Shown in pieces: positions 42,557 to 50,802 of a DNA stretch of 64,000 nucleotides (its first letter is position 1; each line of letters begins with the position of its first letter). Both the position numbers and the translations under genes were made by a program. Source of the stretch: Shouchella oshimensis (lineage in GTDB: Bacteria; Bacillota; Bacilli; Bacillales; Bacillaceae_D); contig NZ_KV917380.1 of NCBI RefSeq assembly GCF_002019765.1, positions 1,631,858-1,695,857 on the forward strand, read 5' to 3'. The notes below the pieces were generated by a model, which ran no database searches, was not told where the DNA came from, and was given only the letters and a program-made list of their open reading frames with translations.

Positions 42557-42599
42557 GTATAAGTAGGAGTAGACTTGGAGATGATGATTTAATAGAAAC

Positions 42600-42628
42600 G
42601 TCTATTTTGGTCGTTGGAAGCATACACT
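42600..42628 (+). promoter_or_regulatory. sigma-E promoter of ylbO
   Basis: The -10 CATACACT (42621-42628) fits the sigma-E consensus CATACAnT at every fixed base. With the standard 14-base spacer, GTCTATT (42600-42606) serves as a moderate -35. It lies 42 bases before ylbO. Confidence 0.6.
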
Positions 42629-42669
42629 TTAATACGGTTTAAGAGAATTAGGAAAGGGAGGGGCTGAAC

Positions 42670-43224
42670 ATGACAGCAAATCGTCAAGATGCCTGGTCGC
42701 ATGAAGATGATTTACTTTTAGCTGACACCGTTTTGCGTCATATTAGAGAAGGCAGTACGCAGCTAGCAGCGTTTGAAGAAGTAGCAGAAGCGCTTTCACG
42801 TACAAGTGCAGCTTGTGGGTTTAGATGGAACTCAACCATTCGAAAGAAATACACAGCTGAAGTCAATATGGCAAAGAAAAAACGAACGGTGCTAAAGAAG
42901 GAAAAGGCCAAATCGGAGTCGAGCTTCGTGCTACAGCAAGAAGAGGAAAAACCAGCAGAAACACTCCAACACGTACACCAAACGACATCTGATCAAACGT
43001 TAGATTTAGAAGCGGTTATCGATTACTTGCAATCCATGAAAGAAAAACAAGTAGCCGCTTATGAAGCAAGTGTATTAAAAGCAGAAAATGAAAAGTTAAA
43101 AGAGCAACTAGAGAAAGTAGAGAAGGAGAAGAGTGTTATCACACAAGACTATCGCTCTCTGCTTGAAATTATGGATCGAGCTCGAAAACTGACCAATCAT
43201 ACGTTACTTGAAAAATCATTATAA
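42670..43224 (+). CDS. ylbO: RsfA/YlbO-family transcription factor of sporulation
   Basis: A 184-aa DNA-binding protein. Residues 1-60 form a Myb/SANT-like helix-turn-helix ([36 protein letters not shown]). The middle is charged, and about 115-175 is a coiled coil. RsfA is made in the prespore; YlbO is its paralogue, mother-cell expressed, in this map position. The sigma-E-like promoter upstream supports YlbO. AAAGGGAGGGG lies before the ATG. Confidence 0.85.
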   Translation: MTANRQDAWSHEDDLLLADTVLRHIREGSTQLAAFEEVAEALSRTSAACGFRWNSTIRKKYTAEVNMAKKKRTVLKKEKAKSESSFVLQQEEEKPAETLQHVHQTTSDQTLDLEAVIDYLQSMKEKQVAAYEASVLKAENEKLKEQLEKVEKEKSVITQDYRSLLEIMDRARKLTNHTLLEKSL

Positions 43225-43258
43225 AAACAGCCACGTGCATACACGCGGCTGTTTTTTT
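43223..43258. terminator. bidirectional terminator between ylbO and ylbP
   Basis: A 10-bp stem (AAAAACAGCC with GGCTGTTTTT) enclosing an inner CGTG/CACG stem. T-rich on both sides. Confidence 0.85.
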
Positions 43259-43259
43259 C

Positions 43260-43754
43260 CTATTCTTGTGATTGTTTTTCTTTCGGTTTCTTTTGCTCAT
43301 ACACGCCTGAAGGAAACCAAACGTAGGGGCTTTCACCTCTATCACGCTCTTCACGGTACGTAATAGGTTCAAATCCTAGCTTCGACCAAAAGTCACCTGT
43401 ACTTTGACGCGCATTTGTTTTAACTGGAATTTCAAATTCTTTGGCAAAATCAACAAGTGCTCTTCCATAGCCTTTACCACGATAAGGCTCTAATACTTCT
43501 AACTTCCATAATTCTAAATAATCTTGGGGAGGATCAAAATACTGATCAAAGTCTCCATCAATTTGATAGAGGCTCATACGGGCAACAAGTTTTTTGCCAT
43601 AGTAAATGCCATAAAAAGGAGACTCGCTATCATTCTCCACGATGCTTTGATTAAGATCGTCTTTCATTGACAGTTCAGCTGCACCATAGTCACGAAAATT
43701 TGTAAATTCTTCTAACGTCTTATAATTAATTAGCAATCGTTCTACTTTAATCAT
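43260..43754 (-). CDS. ylbP: GNAT-family N-acetyltransferase YlbP
   Basis: A 164-aa acetyltransferase-fold protein. The acetyl-CoA motif is LEVLEPYRGKGYGRALVDFA (motif A, with RGKGYG). The open frame extends 23 codons upstream, but AGGAGG is correctly placed for the ATG at 43754 and gives the usual length. The C-terminal 12 residues are Lys/Glu/Gln-rich. The acceptor is unknown. It is convergent to ylbO, as in B. subtilis. Confidence 0.88.
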   Translation of the reverse strand: MIKVERLLINYKTLEEFTNFRDYGAAELSMKDDLNQSIVENDSESPFYGIYYGKKLVARMSLYQIDGDFDQYFDPPQDYLELWKLEVLEPYRGKGYGRALVDFAKEFEIPVKTNARQSTGDFWSKLGFEPITYREERDRGESPYVWFPSGVYEQKKPKEKQSQE

Positions 43755-43845
43755 TGTGTATAATCCTCCTGCTCCACTGATGATTTCATCTACTATTTTA
43801 CTATAAAATGAATGAAAGCGCATTAAAAAACCTTCATTAGCTGAT

Positions 43846-43873
43846 TTTACAATCCTATAAGAACACGTATAAT
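43846..43873 (+). promoter_or_regulatory. sigma-A promoter of the panE-like gene
   Basis: TTTACA (43846-43851), 16-bp spacer, perfect TATAAT (43868-43873), 32 bases before the start codon. Confidence 0.75.
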
Positions 43874-43905
43874 AGACGTTATTGAATGAACTGGTGGTGT
43901 TGACG

Positions 43906-44817
43906 ATGAAGGTGGCCGTTATCGGAGCAGGTGCAGTAGGGTTATTCGTGGCTGCATCCTTAAAACAACAAGGGGTGGAAGTCGCCCTTTATCTTAAAAA
44001 TCAACAAGAACAATCGTTATTTGAAAACGAGGGTATTCATCTATATAAAAAGAATCAAAAGACGATCATAACGGATATACAAATGAACCCGTCTAATACA
44101 AAGGATTTTGATGGTGTCATTGTGTGTGTAAAGTCGTATCAAGTAGAACAGGTATTGCTTGATTATAAACATGTAGGGCACCGACACACGAACTGGTTAT
44201 TTCTTCAAAATGGCATGGGGCACCTAGAATGGATTGAGACCATGACTAGCCCAACATATGTCGGAGTAGTTGAATATGGACTCTTAAAAGAAAAAGAACA
44301 AAAAAATCGTGTGTCGGTTAAAGGGGAAGGAAGAATAAAAATCGCTCCTTTTCGCGGAACCTCATCTGCAGGGAAAGCTGAGTGGGGGTCACTTTTTAAC
44401 CAAGATGTATGGACTGTTTTATGGAGAGATGACTACCAAGAAATGCTTGAATCAAAGTTAATCCTTAACGCATGTATAAATCCATTAACTGCTTTATTGC
44501 ATGTGAGGAACGGTGAACTCGTAGAGAATGGGCACTATAAACAAGCCATGCGCTCTTGTTTTACTGAGATTATAGAGGCACTAGAACGGAGCGATCGAGA
44601 GGAAAAATGGGTGGAAGTAGAACGTCTTTGTAAGGATACGAAAGAGAATCAATCATCTATGTTAACCGATCTCATTCATAAACGCCCACTTGAATTAGAT
44701 GCCATTGTTGGCTACATTTTAAAAAGAGGGGAAACTCGTGGCATTCTGATGCCAACTCTTCAGCTCGTTTACACGATGCTGAAAGGAAAACAAAAGGCTC
44801 TTAATAAAAAATCTTGA
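43906..44817 (+). CDS. panE: 2-dehydropantoate 2-reductase family protein (YlbQ/PanE)
   Basis: A 303-aa NADPH-dependent reductase making pantoate for coenzyme A synthesis. The Rossmann motif GAGAVG is at residues 7-12. The family lysine segment is in CVKSYQVEQVL, and the C-terminal domain carries KLILNACINPLTALL. The longest frame begins at TTG 43882, but the ATG at 43906 begins the Rossmann strand and is preceded by GGTGGTG. Its map position equals ylbQ; activity as ketopantoate reductase is inferred. Confidence 0.87.
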   Translation: MKVAVIGAGAVGLFVAASLKQQGVEVALYLKNQQEQSLFENEGIHLYKKNQKTIITDIQMNPSNTKDFDGVIVCVKSYQVEQVLLDYKHVGHRHTNWLFLQNGMGHLEWIETMTSPTYVGVVEYGLLKEKEQKNRVSVKGEGRIKIAPFRGTSSAGKAEWGSLFNQDVWTVLWRDDYQEMLESKLILNACINPLTALLHVRNGELVENGHYKQAMRSCFTEIIEALERSDREEKWVEVERLCKDTKENQSSMLTDLIHKRPLELDAIVGYILKRGETRGILMPTLQLVYTMLKGKQKALNKKS

Positions 44818-44827
44818 AGCAACTTAT

Positions 44828-44856
44828 TTGGTTGTACTTGTTGTTTTTGCTATGAT
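44828..44856 (+). promoter_or_regulatory. sigma-A promoter of bshC
   Basis: TTGGTT (44828-44833), 17-bp spacer, TATGAT (44851-44856) with TGC extension. Confidence 0.65.
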
Positions 44857-44899
44857 GGAAAGCGGATATGGAAAATGCATGGTGAGGAGATTTTAAGCG

Positions 44900-46522
44900 A
44901 TGAAAATGGAGGAGCTTAGTAAGGAGACGTTAAAAGGCTTTGCTGCCGATTACGAGAAAGGTCTAGAGCCCATTAAAGACTTTTTTTCTTACATGCCATC
45001 GGATACGCAGTGGCTTCAAAAACGATGTCAAGATTTACGTGAACGTCGTTTTTCTCATAAACAAGAGCTTGTGACGTATGTAGAAAATCGGACAAAAGGA
45101 TTGCCCAATCGAAACAAACTAGACGAAAATGTACATAAATTAAAACATGAAGATGCACTCGTTGTCGTGGGTGGACAGCAGGCAGGGCTTTTTACAGGTC
45201 CTTTATACAGTGTATATAAAGCAATGTCGGTCATTATACTTGCCAAAACGTACGAAAAAGAATTACAACGACCTGTTGTCCCGTTGTTTTGGATTGCTGG
45301 AGAAGACCATGATTTGGATGAAGTACGGACAATTTATAAAAAAGAGGAACATAAATGGAAAAAACGGTTGCTTGCAGACGAGGTAGACGGCACGGCAGCA
45401 TCAAAAAAGCATTTGCCGCAAAGTGAATTGCACGATTTTATAAAAGAACTTTTTTCATCATTACCTGAAACGGCCTACACGACTGAATTAAAAGCAAAGG
45501 TAGAGAATTGTGCAGCTGAGTCAAAAACATACGTAGATTTCTTTATGAGTATGATGCACGACTTGTTTGCTGAGGAAGGGTTGCTTTATCTAGATAGTGA
45601 TGATGATGTATTAAGAGAAATAGAGAAACCTTTTTTTAAATCGTTAATTTTACACGTGGAGGAGCTACAGGCAGCACAAATAGAAGGGGAAACCCGCTTT
45701 GCCACACAAGGCTACGGAAAACCGATTGGAACGGATCAAGAAAATGCGCATCTTTTTTATACTGTAGACGGAAAGCGGTATCGCTTAAACTATAGTGACG
45801 GTGTCTTCTATATGGCTGATCATTCACTAACATTTACAAAGGATGAATTAGTCGAAGAGGTAGAAAAACACCCAAGCAGGTTTAGCAATAACGTTGTCAC
45901 TCGCCCATTGATGCAGGAATGGTTGTTACCGACGGTAGCGTTTGTTGCAGGTCCAGGCGAATTGGCCTATTGGGGAACGTTAAAAGAGAGCTTCTCTTTA
46001 TTTCAGTTTCACGTAACACCTGTTATGCAACGTATGTCGGCAACGATTATTCCACGCCATGTTGAAAAACACTTAGTTGAACAAGGCGAAGATCCAGTTT
46101 TTTATATAGAAGGAAACGGTGAAACTTTAAAGCAACAGTGGCTTGATGCTCAGCACTCATTTGAAATTAAAACGTATATTAAGCGGGCGCAAGAGCAAAT
46201 GGAGCAAGCTCATCAGCCATTAAGAGAGCTTGCAAAAGAAATGAACGAGACGTTATATGACATTAGTTTGAAAAACAAAGCGTTTATCCAAGATCAATTA
46301 ACTCGTTTGGAAACGTTTATGACGAAAGAGATTAAGCGAAGGTATGAAACAGAATTAAACAAGTATGATGAGGCCATTTGTTGGTTACGACCTCAATCGA
46401 GTCCACAAGAACGAATGTTAAACCCAATCGTTCTTCTTAACGTAACAGGTAGCGACATCGTTCAACGCTTGCTCAATGAATTAGAGCAACATCCGCGTCG
46501 TCATCTTTTGATTTACATCTAA
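44900..46522 (+). CDS. bshC: bacillithiol biosynthesis cysteine-adding enzyme BshC
   Basis: A 540-aa cytoplasmic protein that adds cysteine to glucosaminyl-malate, the last step of bacillithiol synthesis. Family traits are VVVGGQQAGLFTGPLYS, WIAGEDHDLDEV and a long coiled coil (about 410-480, QLTRLETFMTKEIKRR). The location just before mraZ is that of yllA/bshC. GGTGAGGAG lies upstream of the ATG. Confidence 0.94.
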   Translation: MKMEELSKETLKGFAADYEKGLEPIKDFFSYMPSDTQWLQKRCQDLRERRFSHKQELVTYVENRTKGLPNRNKLDENVHKLKHEDALVVVGGQQAGLFTGPLYSVYKAMSVIILAKTYEKELQRPVVPLFWIAGEDHDLDEVRTIYKKEEHKWKKRLLADEVDGTAASKKHLPQSELHDFIKELFSSLPETAYTTELKAKVENCAAESKTYVDFFMSMMHDLFAEEGLLYLDSDDDVLREIEKPFFKSLILHVEELQAAQIEGETRFATQGYGKPIGTDQENAHLFYTVDGKRYRLNYSDGVFYMADHSLTFTKDELVEEVEKHPSRFSNNVVTRPLMQEWLLPTVAFVAGPGELAYWGTLKESFSLFQFHVTPVMQRMSATIIPRHVEKHLVEQGEDPVFYIEGNGETLKQQWLDAQHSFEIKTYIKRAQEQMEQAHQPLRELAKEMNETLYDISLKNKAFIQDQLTRLETFMTKEIKRRYETELNKYDEAICWLRPQSSPQERMLNPIVLLNVTGSDIVQRLLNELEQHPRRHLLIYI

Positions 46523-46556
46523 AGGTGTCTACCTTTGTCAATAAAAAAATCTACTG

Positions 46557-46588
46557 AAAATCCTGCAGGAATGCAGGATTTTTTTTTA
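46557..46588 (+). terminator. terminator after bshC
   Basis: An 11-bp stem (AAAATCCTGCA with TGCAGGATTTT), loop GGAA, followed by T. Confidence 0.9.
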
Positions 46589-46612
46589 TTCTGTGGAAAT
46601 GAGAAGATCAGA

Positions 46613-46657
46613 GTGGTACAAAGTGGGGGTTTGTGGTAAGTTAAGGGTACAAAGTGG
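46613..46657 (+). promoter_or_regulatory. MraZ boxes upstream of mraZ
   Basis: GTGG occurs at 46613, 46623 and 46633, an exact 10-base period with six-base gaps, and again near 46654; AAGG stands at the 46643 slot. The segment GGTACAAAGTGG is present twice (from 46615 and from 46646). MraZ binds such repeats (TGGGN or AAGTGG with short spacers) upstream of its own gene and represses the dcw operon. Confidence 0.65.
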
Positions 46658-46674
46658 TGGGAGGTTGGCAGAGT

Positions 46675-47106
46675 ATGTTTTTAGGCGAGTATCGGCATTC
46701 TATAGATGATAAAGGCCGCATGATCGTTCCTGCCAAGTTTAGAGAGCCACTTGGTCCTTCATTTGTTGTAACGAGAGGCTTAGATCACTGTTTGTTTGTG
46801 TATCCAAAGTCAGAGTGGGACAAGCTTGAAGGGCAATTAAAAGAACTCCCATTTACGAAAAAAGATGCCCGGGCATTTACACGATTCTTTTTTTCAGGAG
46901 CAGCTGAATGTGAATTGGATAAACAAGGAAGAATAAATGTCCCAAATCATTTAAGAGAATATGCTAAATTAGAAAAAGAGTGTGTTGTTATTGGCGTATC
47001 GAGTCGTGTTGAAGTATGGAGTAAGACACTTTGGGAAGAGTATGTATCAGATTCTGAAGACTCTTTCGCTGAAATTGCAGAAAACCTCGTTGACTTTGAC
47101 TTATAA
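46675..47106 (+). CDS. mraZ: transcriptional regulator MraZ
   Basis: A 143-aa AbrB-fold protein forming a ring of subunits that binds repeats before the dcw cluster. Two copies of the motif are visible: [17 protein letters not shown] near the start and [19 protein letters not shown] in the second half. The frame opens at GTG 46654, but GGGAGG is placed for the ATG at 46675, which gives the standard 143 residues. First gene of the cluster. Confidence 0.95.
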   Translation: MFLGEYRHSIDDKGRMIVPAKFREPLGPSFVVTRGLDHCLFVYPKSEWDKLEGQLKELPFTKKDARAFTRFFFSGAAECELDKQGRINVPNHLREYAKLEKECVVIGVSSRVEVWSKTLWEEYVSDSEDSFAEIAENLVDFDL

Positions 47107-47142
47107 CGTTAACGTAAATTGAAAAAAGGAATTAGGTGCAAG

Positions 47143-48072
47143 ATGTTTCTACATACAACCGTATTAAAAGAAGAGTCAGTCCAACAGTTGAATATAAAAA
47201 AAGATGGCATCTATGTGGATTGTACATTAGGTGGAGCAGGTCATTCAAAGCGAATAGCAGAGCAACTTGAAACAGGTCATTTATACGCATTTGACCAAGA
47301 TGAAGTTGCATTAAATCATGCAAAAGAAGTATTGAAGGATCATCTACATAACGTAACGTTTATTCGGAGTAATTTTCGCTATTTAAAAGAAGAACTAGCA
47401 GCCCATGGGGTAATGAAGGTCGATGGCGTGTTGTTTGATTTAGGTGTGTCATCTCCTCAACTAGATGAAGCGGAAAGAGGATTTAGTTATCATCAGGATG
47501 CGCCACTCGATATGAGAATGGACCAGCGTGCTCCATTAACGGCAAAAGAAGTGGTAAACGAATGGCCGTTTCAAAAGCTACTTTCCATTATTTCAAGGTA
47601 TGGAGAAGAGAAGTTTGCAAAGCAAATAGCGCGTAAAATTGAAAGTGAACGTGTAAAGAAGCCGATTGAAACAACAGCGGAGTTAGTTGAGATCATAAAA
47701 GATGTTATTCCTGCACCAGCTCGTCGTGCAGGTGGGCATCCTGCTAAGCGTACGTTTCAAGCGATTCGAATTGCTGTTAATGATGAATTGGGAGCATTTG
47801 AAGATGGATTGCTAGATGCATTAGAGCTGTTGAATGAACGGGGGCGACTCGCCGTTATTACCTTTCATTCTTTAGAAGACCGCTTATGCAAGCAAGTGTT
47901 TAAAGAGAAAACGACCATTCCAGATCTACCGAAAGGGTTGCCCATTATACCAGATGATAAAAAAGCTCCTTTCACTTTAGTAACAAGAAAGCCAATTGTA
48001 GCTTCAGACAACGAACTAGAAGAGAACAACCGCTCGCGATCAGCTAAGTTACGCGTGATAGAAAAATTGTAG
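47143..48072 (+). CDS. rsmH: 16S rRNA (cytidine-1402 N4) methyltransferase RsmH
   Basis: A 309-aa SAM methyltransferase acting on C1402 of 16S rRNA. Motif I is [14 protein letters not shown] (about 25-38). Further marks are [18 protein letters not shown], the active-site region [20 protein letters not shown], and [13 protein letters not shown] at 47119 would add eight residues; AGGTGC before the ATG at 47143 and the family N-terminus favour the shorter form. Second gene of the dcw cluster. Confidence 0.95.
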   Translation: MFLHTTVLKEESVQQLNIKKDGIYVDCTLGGAGHSKRIAEQLETGHLYAFDQDEVALNHAKEVLKDHLHNVTFIRSNFRYLKEELAAHGVMKVDGVLFDLGVSSPQLDEAERGFSYHQDAPLDMRMDQRAPLTAKEVVNEWPFQKLLSIISRYGEEKFAKQIARKIESERVKKPIETTAELVEIIKDVIPAPARRAGGHPAKRTFQAIRIAVNDELGAFEDGLLDALELLNERGRLAVITFHSLEDRLCKQVFKEKTTIPDLPKGLPIIPDDKKAPFTLVTRKPIVASDNELEENNRSRSAKLRVIEKL

Positions 48073-48096
48073 GCTTGATTAAAAGGAGGATAAAGT

Positions 48097-48411
48097 ATGT
48101 TAGCTAGACAATCGTATACTCAACCGCAAGAACGGGTGGTGCAAAAAGAAAAACAAGTGATTCGTTACCGTGCAAGGATTACATTAGGAGAGAAAGTCAT
48201 TGCGACATTTCTAGCTACCGTACTTTTTGCTATGCTCTGCCTCATTGTACATAATTATTCCAACCTTTATGGGTTGAGTACAACTTTGCAAACCGAACAA
48301 ACGAAAGTGAACCAAATCACTGTTGAAAATGACGGGCTTAAGACCATTCTAGCAGAAGAGAGTGCGCCAGAGAATGTTATGCGTCGAGCGAAAGAACAAG
48401 GGATGAACTAG
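48097..48411 (+). CDS. ftsL: cell division protein FtsL
   Basis: A 104-aa bitopic membrane protein: basic cytoplasmic tail, one helix (about 38-58, TFLATVLFAMLCLIVHNY) and an outer coiled coil with heptad leucines. It joins DivIC and DivIB in the divisome. AAAAGGAGG lies seven bases before the ATG. The stop codon lies inside a terminator-like hairpin. Confidence 0.88.
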   Translation: MLARQSYTQPQERVVQKEKQVIRYRARITLGEKVIATFLATVLFAMLCLIVHNYSNLYGLSTTLQTEQTKVNQITVENDGLKTILAEESAPENVMRRAKEQGMN

Positions 48412-48432
48412 TTCACTATGAACTAGTTTTTT
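48406..48432 (+). terminator. terminator-like hairpin overlapping the ftsL stop
   Basis: A perfect 9-bp stem (48406-48414 with 48420-48428), loop ACTAT, followed by six T in all. The ftsL TAG stop (48409-48411) is within the stem, so ribosomes finishing ftsL would melt it. It may act as an attenuator before pbpB. Confidence 0.7.
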
Positions 48433-48460
48433 CTTTACTAAGTGAAAAGGAGGGATTGAA

Positions 48461-50641
48461 ATGGAAATTAAACGCGCCGTGACAAATAAGAGAGCCGTTG
48501 TCTTGTTATTTCTGTTCTTAGCTGTCTTTGTTGTTTTAGTTGGTCGCATTGCTTATATACAAGTAACAAAAGAGGTCAAAGGTAATGACCTTGTCGCTAT
48601 GGCAGAAGAACGCTACTCACGATCAGAGGTTTTGCCAAGTGAAAGAGGAAGCATTTCGGATCGTCATGGAAGCGTGCTAGCTGAAGATATTCCTGCTTAT
48701 CATGTTCTTGCTGTGCTCTCTGAAAATCAAGGAAAAGGCAACTATATAGAAGATATTGAACGAACAGCTGAACAACTTGCGCCAATTATTCAACTAGAAG
48801 TAGAAGAATTAACGAGGATGCTCACAGACGGAAAAGACGAGGGTCGCTATCAAATTGAATTAGGACCAACTTCTCGCTATCTATCGTTTGAAACGAAAGA
48901 AACGATTCAAGATTTGAAACTGCCGGGCATCCAGCTTGAAGAAGCAACCCGCCGCTATTATCCGAATCAAACGTTTGCATCTCATGTAATCGGTCAAAAA
49001 AGCATTAACGAAGATATTGGAAGCATTGGCTTAGAAGGACGACTTGATGAATTTTTAGCTTCAACGGATGGCTCAATTGAATATAGCCGTTTAGGACGCT
49101 TAAATTCTCCAGCTGAAAACATTACGCTACCATCGGACGGTGCTTCTGTGCAACTAACTCTAGATACACGAATTCAAGCGTCTATGGAGCAAGCCATGTC
49201 GCAAGTTGAATTAGAGTTTAGCCCTGAAAAGATGACAGCCATTGCTGCCGATGCAAAAACAGGTGAAATATTGGCAATGTCGAATCGACCAAGCTTTAAC
49301 CCAAATCAACATGGGCAAATTGAAAACTATTTAAATTATGCAGTAGCAGATGCAGTTGAACCTGGATCAACGTTAAAGATGTTTACAGTGGCAGCCGCCA
49401 TTGAAGAAGGTTATTTTCAAGACGATCACTACTTTCAATCAGGTGAGTATGAAATTGATTTGCATAGTAACCCTGTTAGAGATGTAAACCCAGAAGGGTG
49501 GGGAGAGATTTCGTATGAAGAGGGCGTTCATCGTTCTTCGAATGTATTGATGTCCAAACTCGTGTTAGAGGATCTAGGGATTGAACCTTTTTATCAATAT
49601 CTAGAAGATTTTGGTTTCTCCAAATCCACAGGGATTGATTTAAGTCAAGAAAGTGCCGGTAAACTTGAAAAAGGAAGACGCTCAGATGCTGCAAGAACCG
49701 CCTTTGGTCAAACGTCCACTATGACTCCTATTCAGCTTGTTCAAGCGGCTACGGCTATTGCAAACGGTGGAAAGATGATGAAACCGTATATTGTTCAAGA
49801 AATTAAGGATGATGAAGGGAAAGTCCTTCAAGAAGGCAGCAGTGAAGTGGTTGGTGAGCCTATTTCTGCAGAAACAGCGGCTCACGTTCGTGATTTGCTT
49901 CGTGGTGTCGTGACAGAAGAATATGGTACAGGGCGTAAGTACGATATTCAAGGTGTAGATGTTCTTGGAAAAACGGGGACGGCGCAAATTGCGGAGCAAG
50001 GTGGTTATTTAAATGGCCATGGGCAATATTTATACTCCTTTTTAGGCATGGCACCTTATGAGGACCCTGAAATTGTCGTTTACGTATCGGTAACGAAGCC
50101 CAACTTAACGACTGAGCAATCAGGGAATGATCCTGTTTCTATGATCTTTAATGCAGTGATGCAAAGTAGTATGGTCTATTTGGATTTAGAACCAAACGAA
50201 GAAGAATTACTAGAGGAAGCAGAAGAAAGCGGTTTTGATATGGTTAACGTCGTAGGTGAACGAACAACCTATGCAACCGAGCTTTTAGAGGATAAAAAAG
50301 TAATTGTTGTTGGTGAAGGTGATCGCATTGACTATCAAGAACCAGCAGAAGGTGTGCGTGTTTTGAACGATGAGCCTATTCTCTTAATTACAGATGGGGA
50401 AAGCCGAGCGTTGCCTGATATGCGTGGTTGGTCACGCCGAGATGTATTAAAAATGACCAATATCCTTGAATTAGAGCTTGATTATTCAGGTAATGGCTAT
50501 GTTGTTCAACAAAGCCCAGTTGCTGGAACGCCCATATCGGAAGGGGAAGCCCTCCAAGTCCATTTGGAATCGACAGTTCCAGAAGAGGTAGAAGAAATGG
50601 AAGAAGAACAAGACCAAACTGAAACGGAAGATGATTCTTAA
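48461..50641 (+). CDS. pbpB: penicillin-binding protein 2B, divisome transpeptidase
   Basis: A 726-aa class B PBP. A membrane helix (about 13-34) is followed by a dimerisation domain and the transpeptidase with S303 in STLK, SSN near 360-362, and KTGTAQ. Two PASTA domains sit near 585-705, followed by a Glu-rich tail. It cross-links septal peptidoglycan with its SEDS partner FtsW. AAAAGGAGGG lies before the ATG. B. subtilis PBP2B is 716 aa. Confidence 0.93.
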   Translation: MEIKRAVTNKRAVVLLFLFLAVFVVLVGRIAYIQVTKEVKGNDLVAMAEERYSRSEVLPSERGSISDRHGSVLAEDIPAYHVLAVLSENQGKGNYIEDIERTAEQLAPIIQLEVEELTRMLTDGKDEGRYQIELGPTSRYLSFETKETIQDLKLPGIQLEEATRRYYPNQTFASHVIGQKSINEDIGSIGLEGRLDEFLASTDGSIEYSRLGRLNSPAENITLPSDGASVQLTLDTRIQASMEQAMSQVELEFSPEKMTAIAADAKTGEILAMSNRPSFNPNQHGQIENYLNYAVADAVEPGSTLKMFTVAAAIEEGYFQDDHYFQSGEYEIDLHSNPVRDVNPEGWGEISYEEGVHRSSNVLMSKLVLEDLGIEPFYQYLEDFGFSKSTGIDLSQESAGKLEKGRRSDAARTAFGQTSTMTPIQLVQAATAIANGGKMMKPYIVQEIKDDEGKVLQEGSSEVVGEPISAETAAHVRDLLRGVVTEEYGTGRKYDIQGVDVLGKTGTAQIAEQGGYLNGHGQYLYSFLGMAPYEDPEIVVYVSVTKPNLTTEQSGNDPVSMIFNAVMQSSMVYLDLEPNEEELLEEAEESGFDMVNVVGERTTYATELLEDKKVIVVGEGDRIDYQEPAEGVRVLNDEPILLITDGESRALPDMRGWSRRDVLKMTNILELELDYSGNGYVVQQSPVAGTPISEGEALQVHLESTVPEEVEEMEEEQDQTETEDDS

Positions 50642-50653
50642 AAAGGACTAAAG

Positions 50654-50701
50654 AAAACAAAGAAGACTTAACCACGGTTAAGTCTTCTTTGTTTTGTTTT
50701 T
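50654..50701 (+). terminator. strong terminator after pbpB
   Basis: A perfect 20-bp stem (50654-50673 with 50676-50695), then T-rich. It separates pbpB from spoVD. Confidence 0.9.
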
Positions 50702-50802
50702 GATAGGAACTGATGCCCACGTTAGCTTGTTCTAAATAGTTGTCTTTGTTCATAGGGTTAACCATAGGACAGGATGTTGATAAACGAAAGTGGGGGAGAG
50801 CC

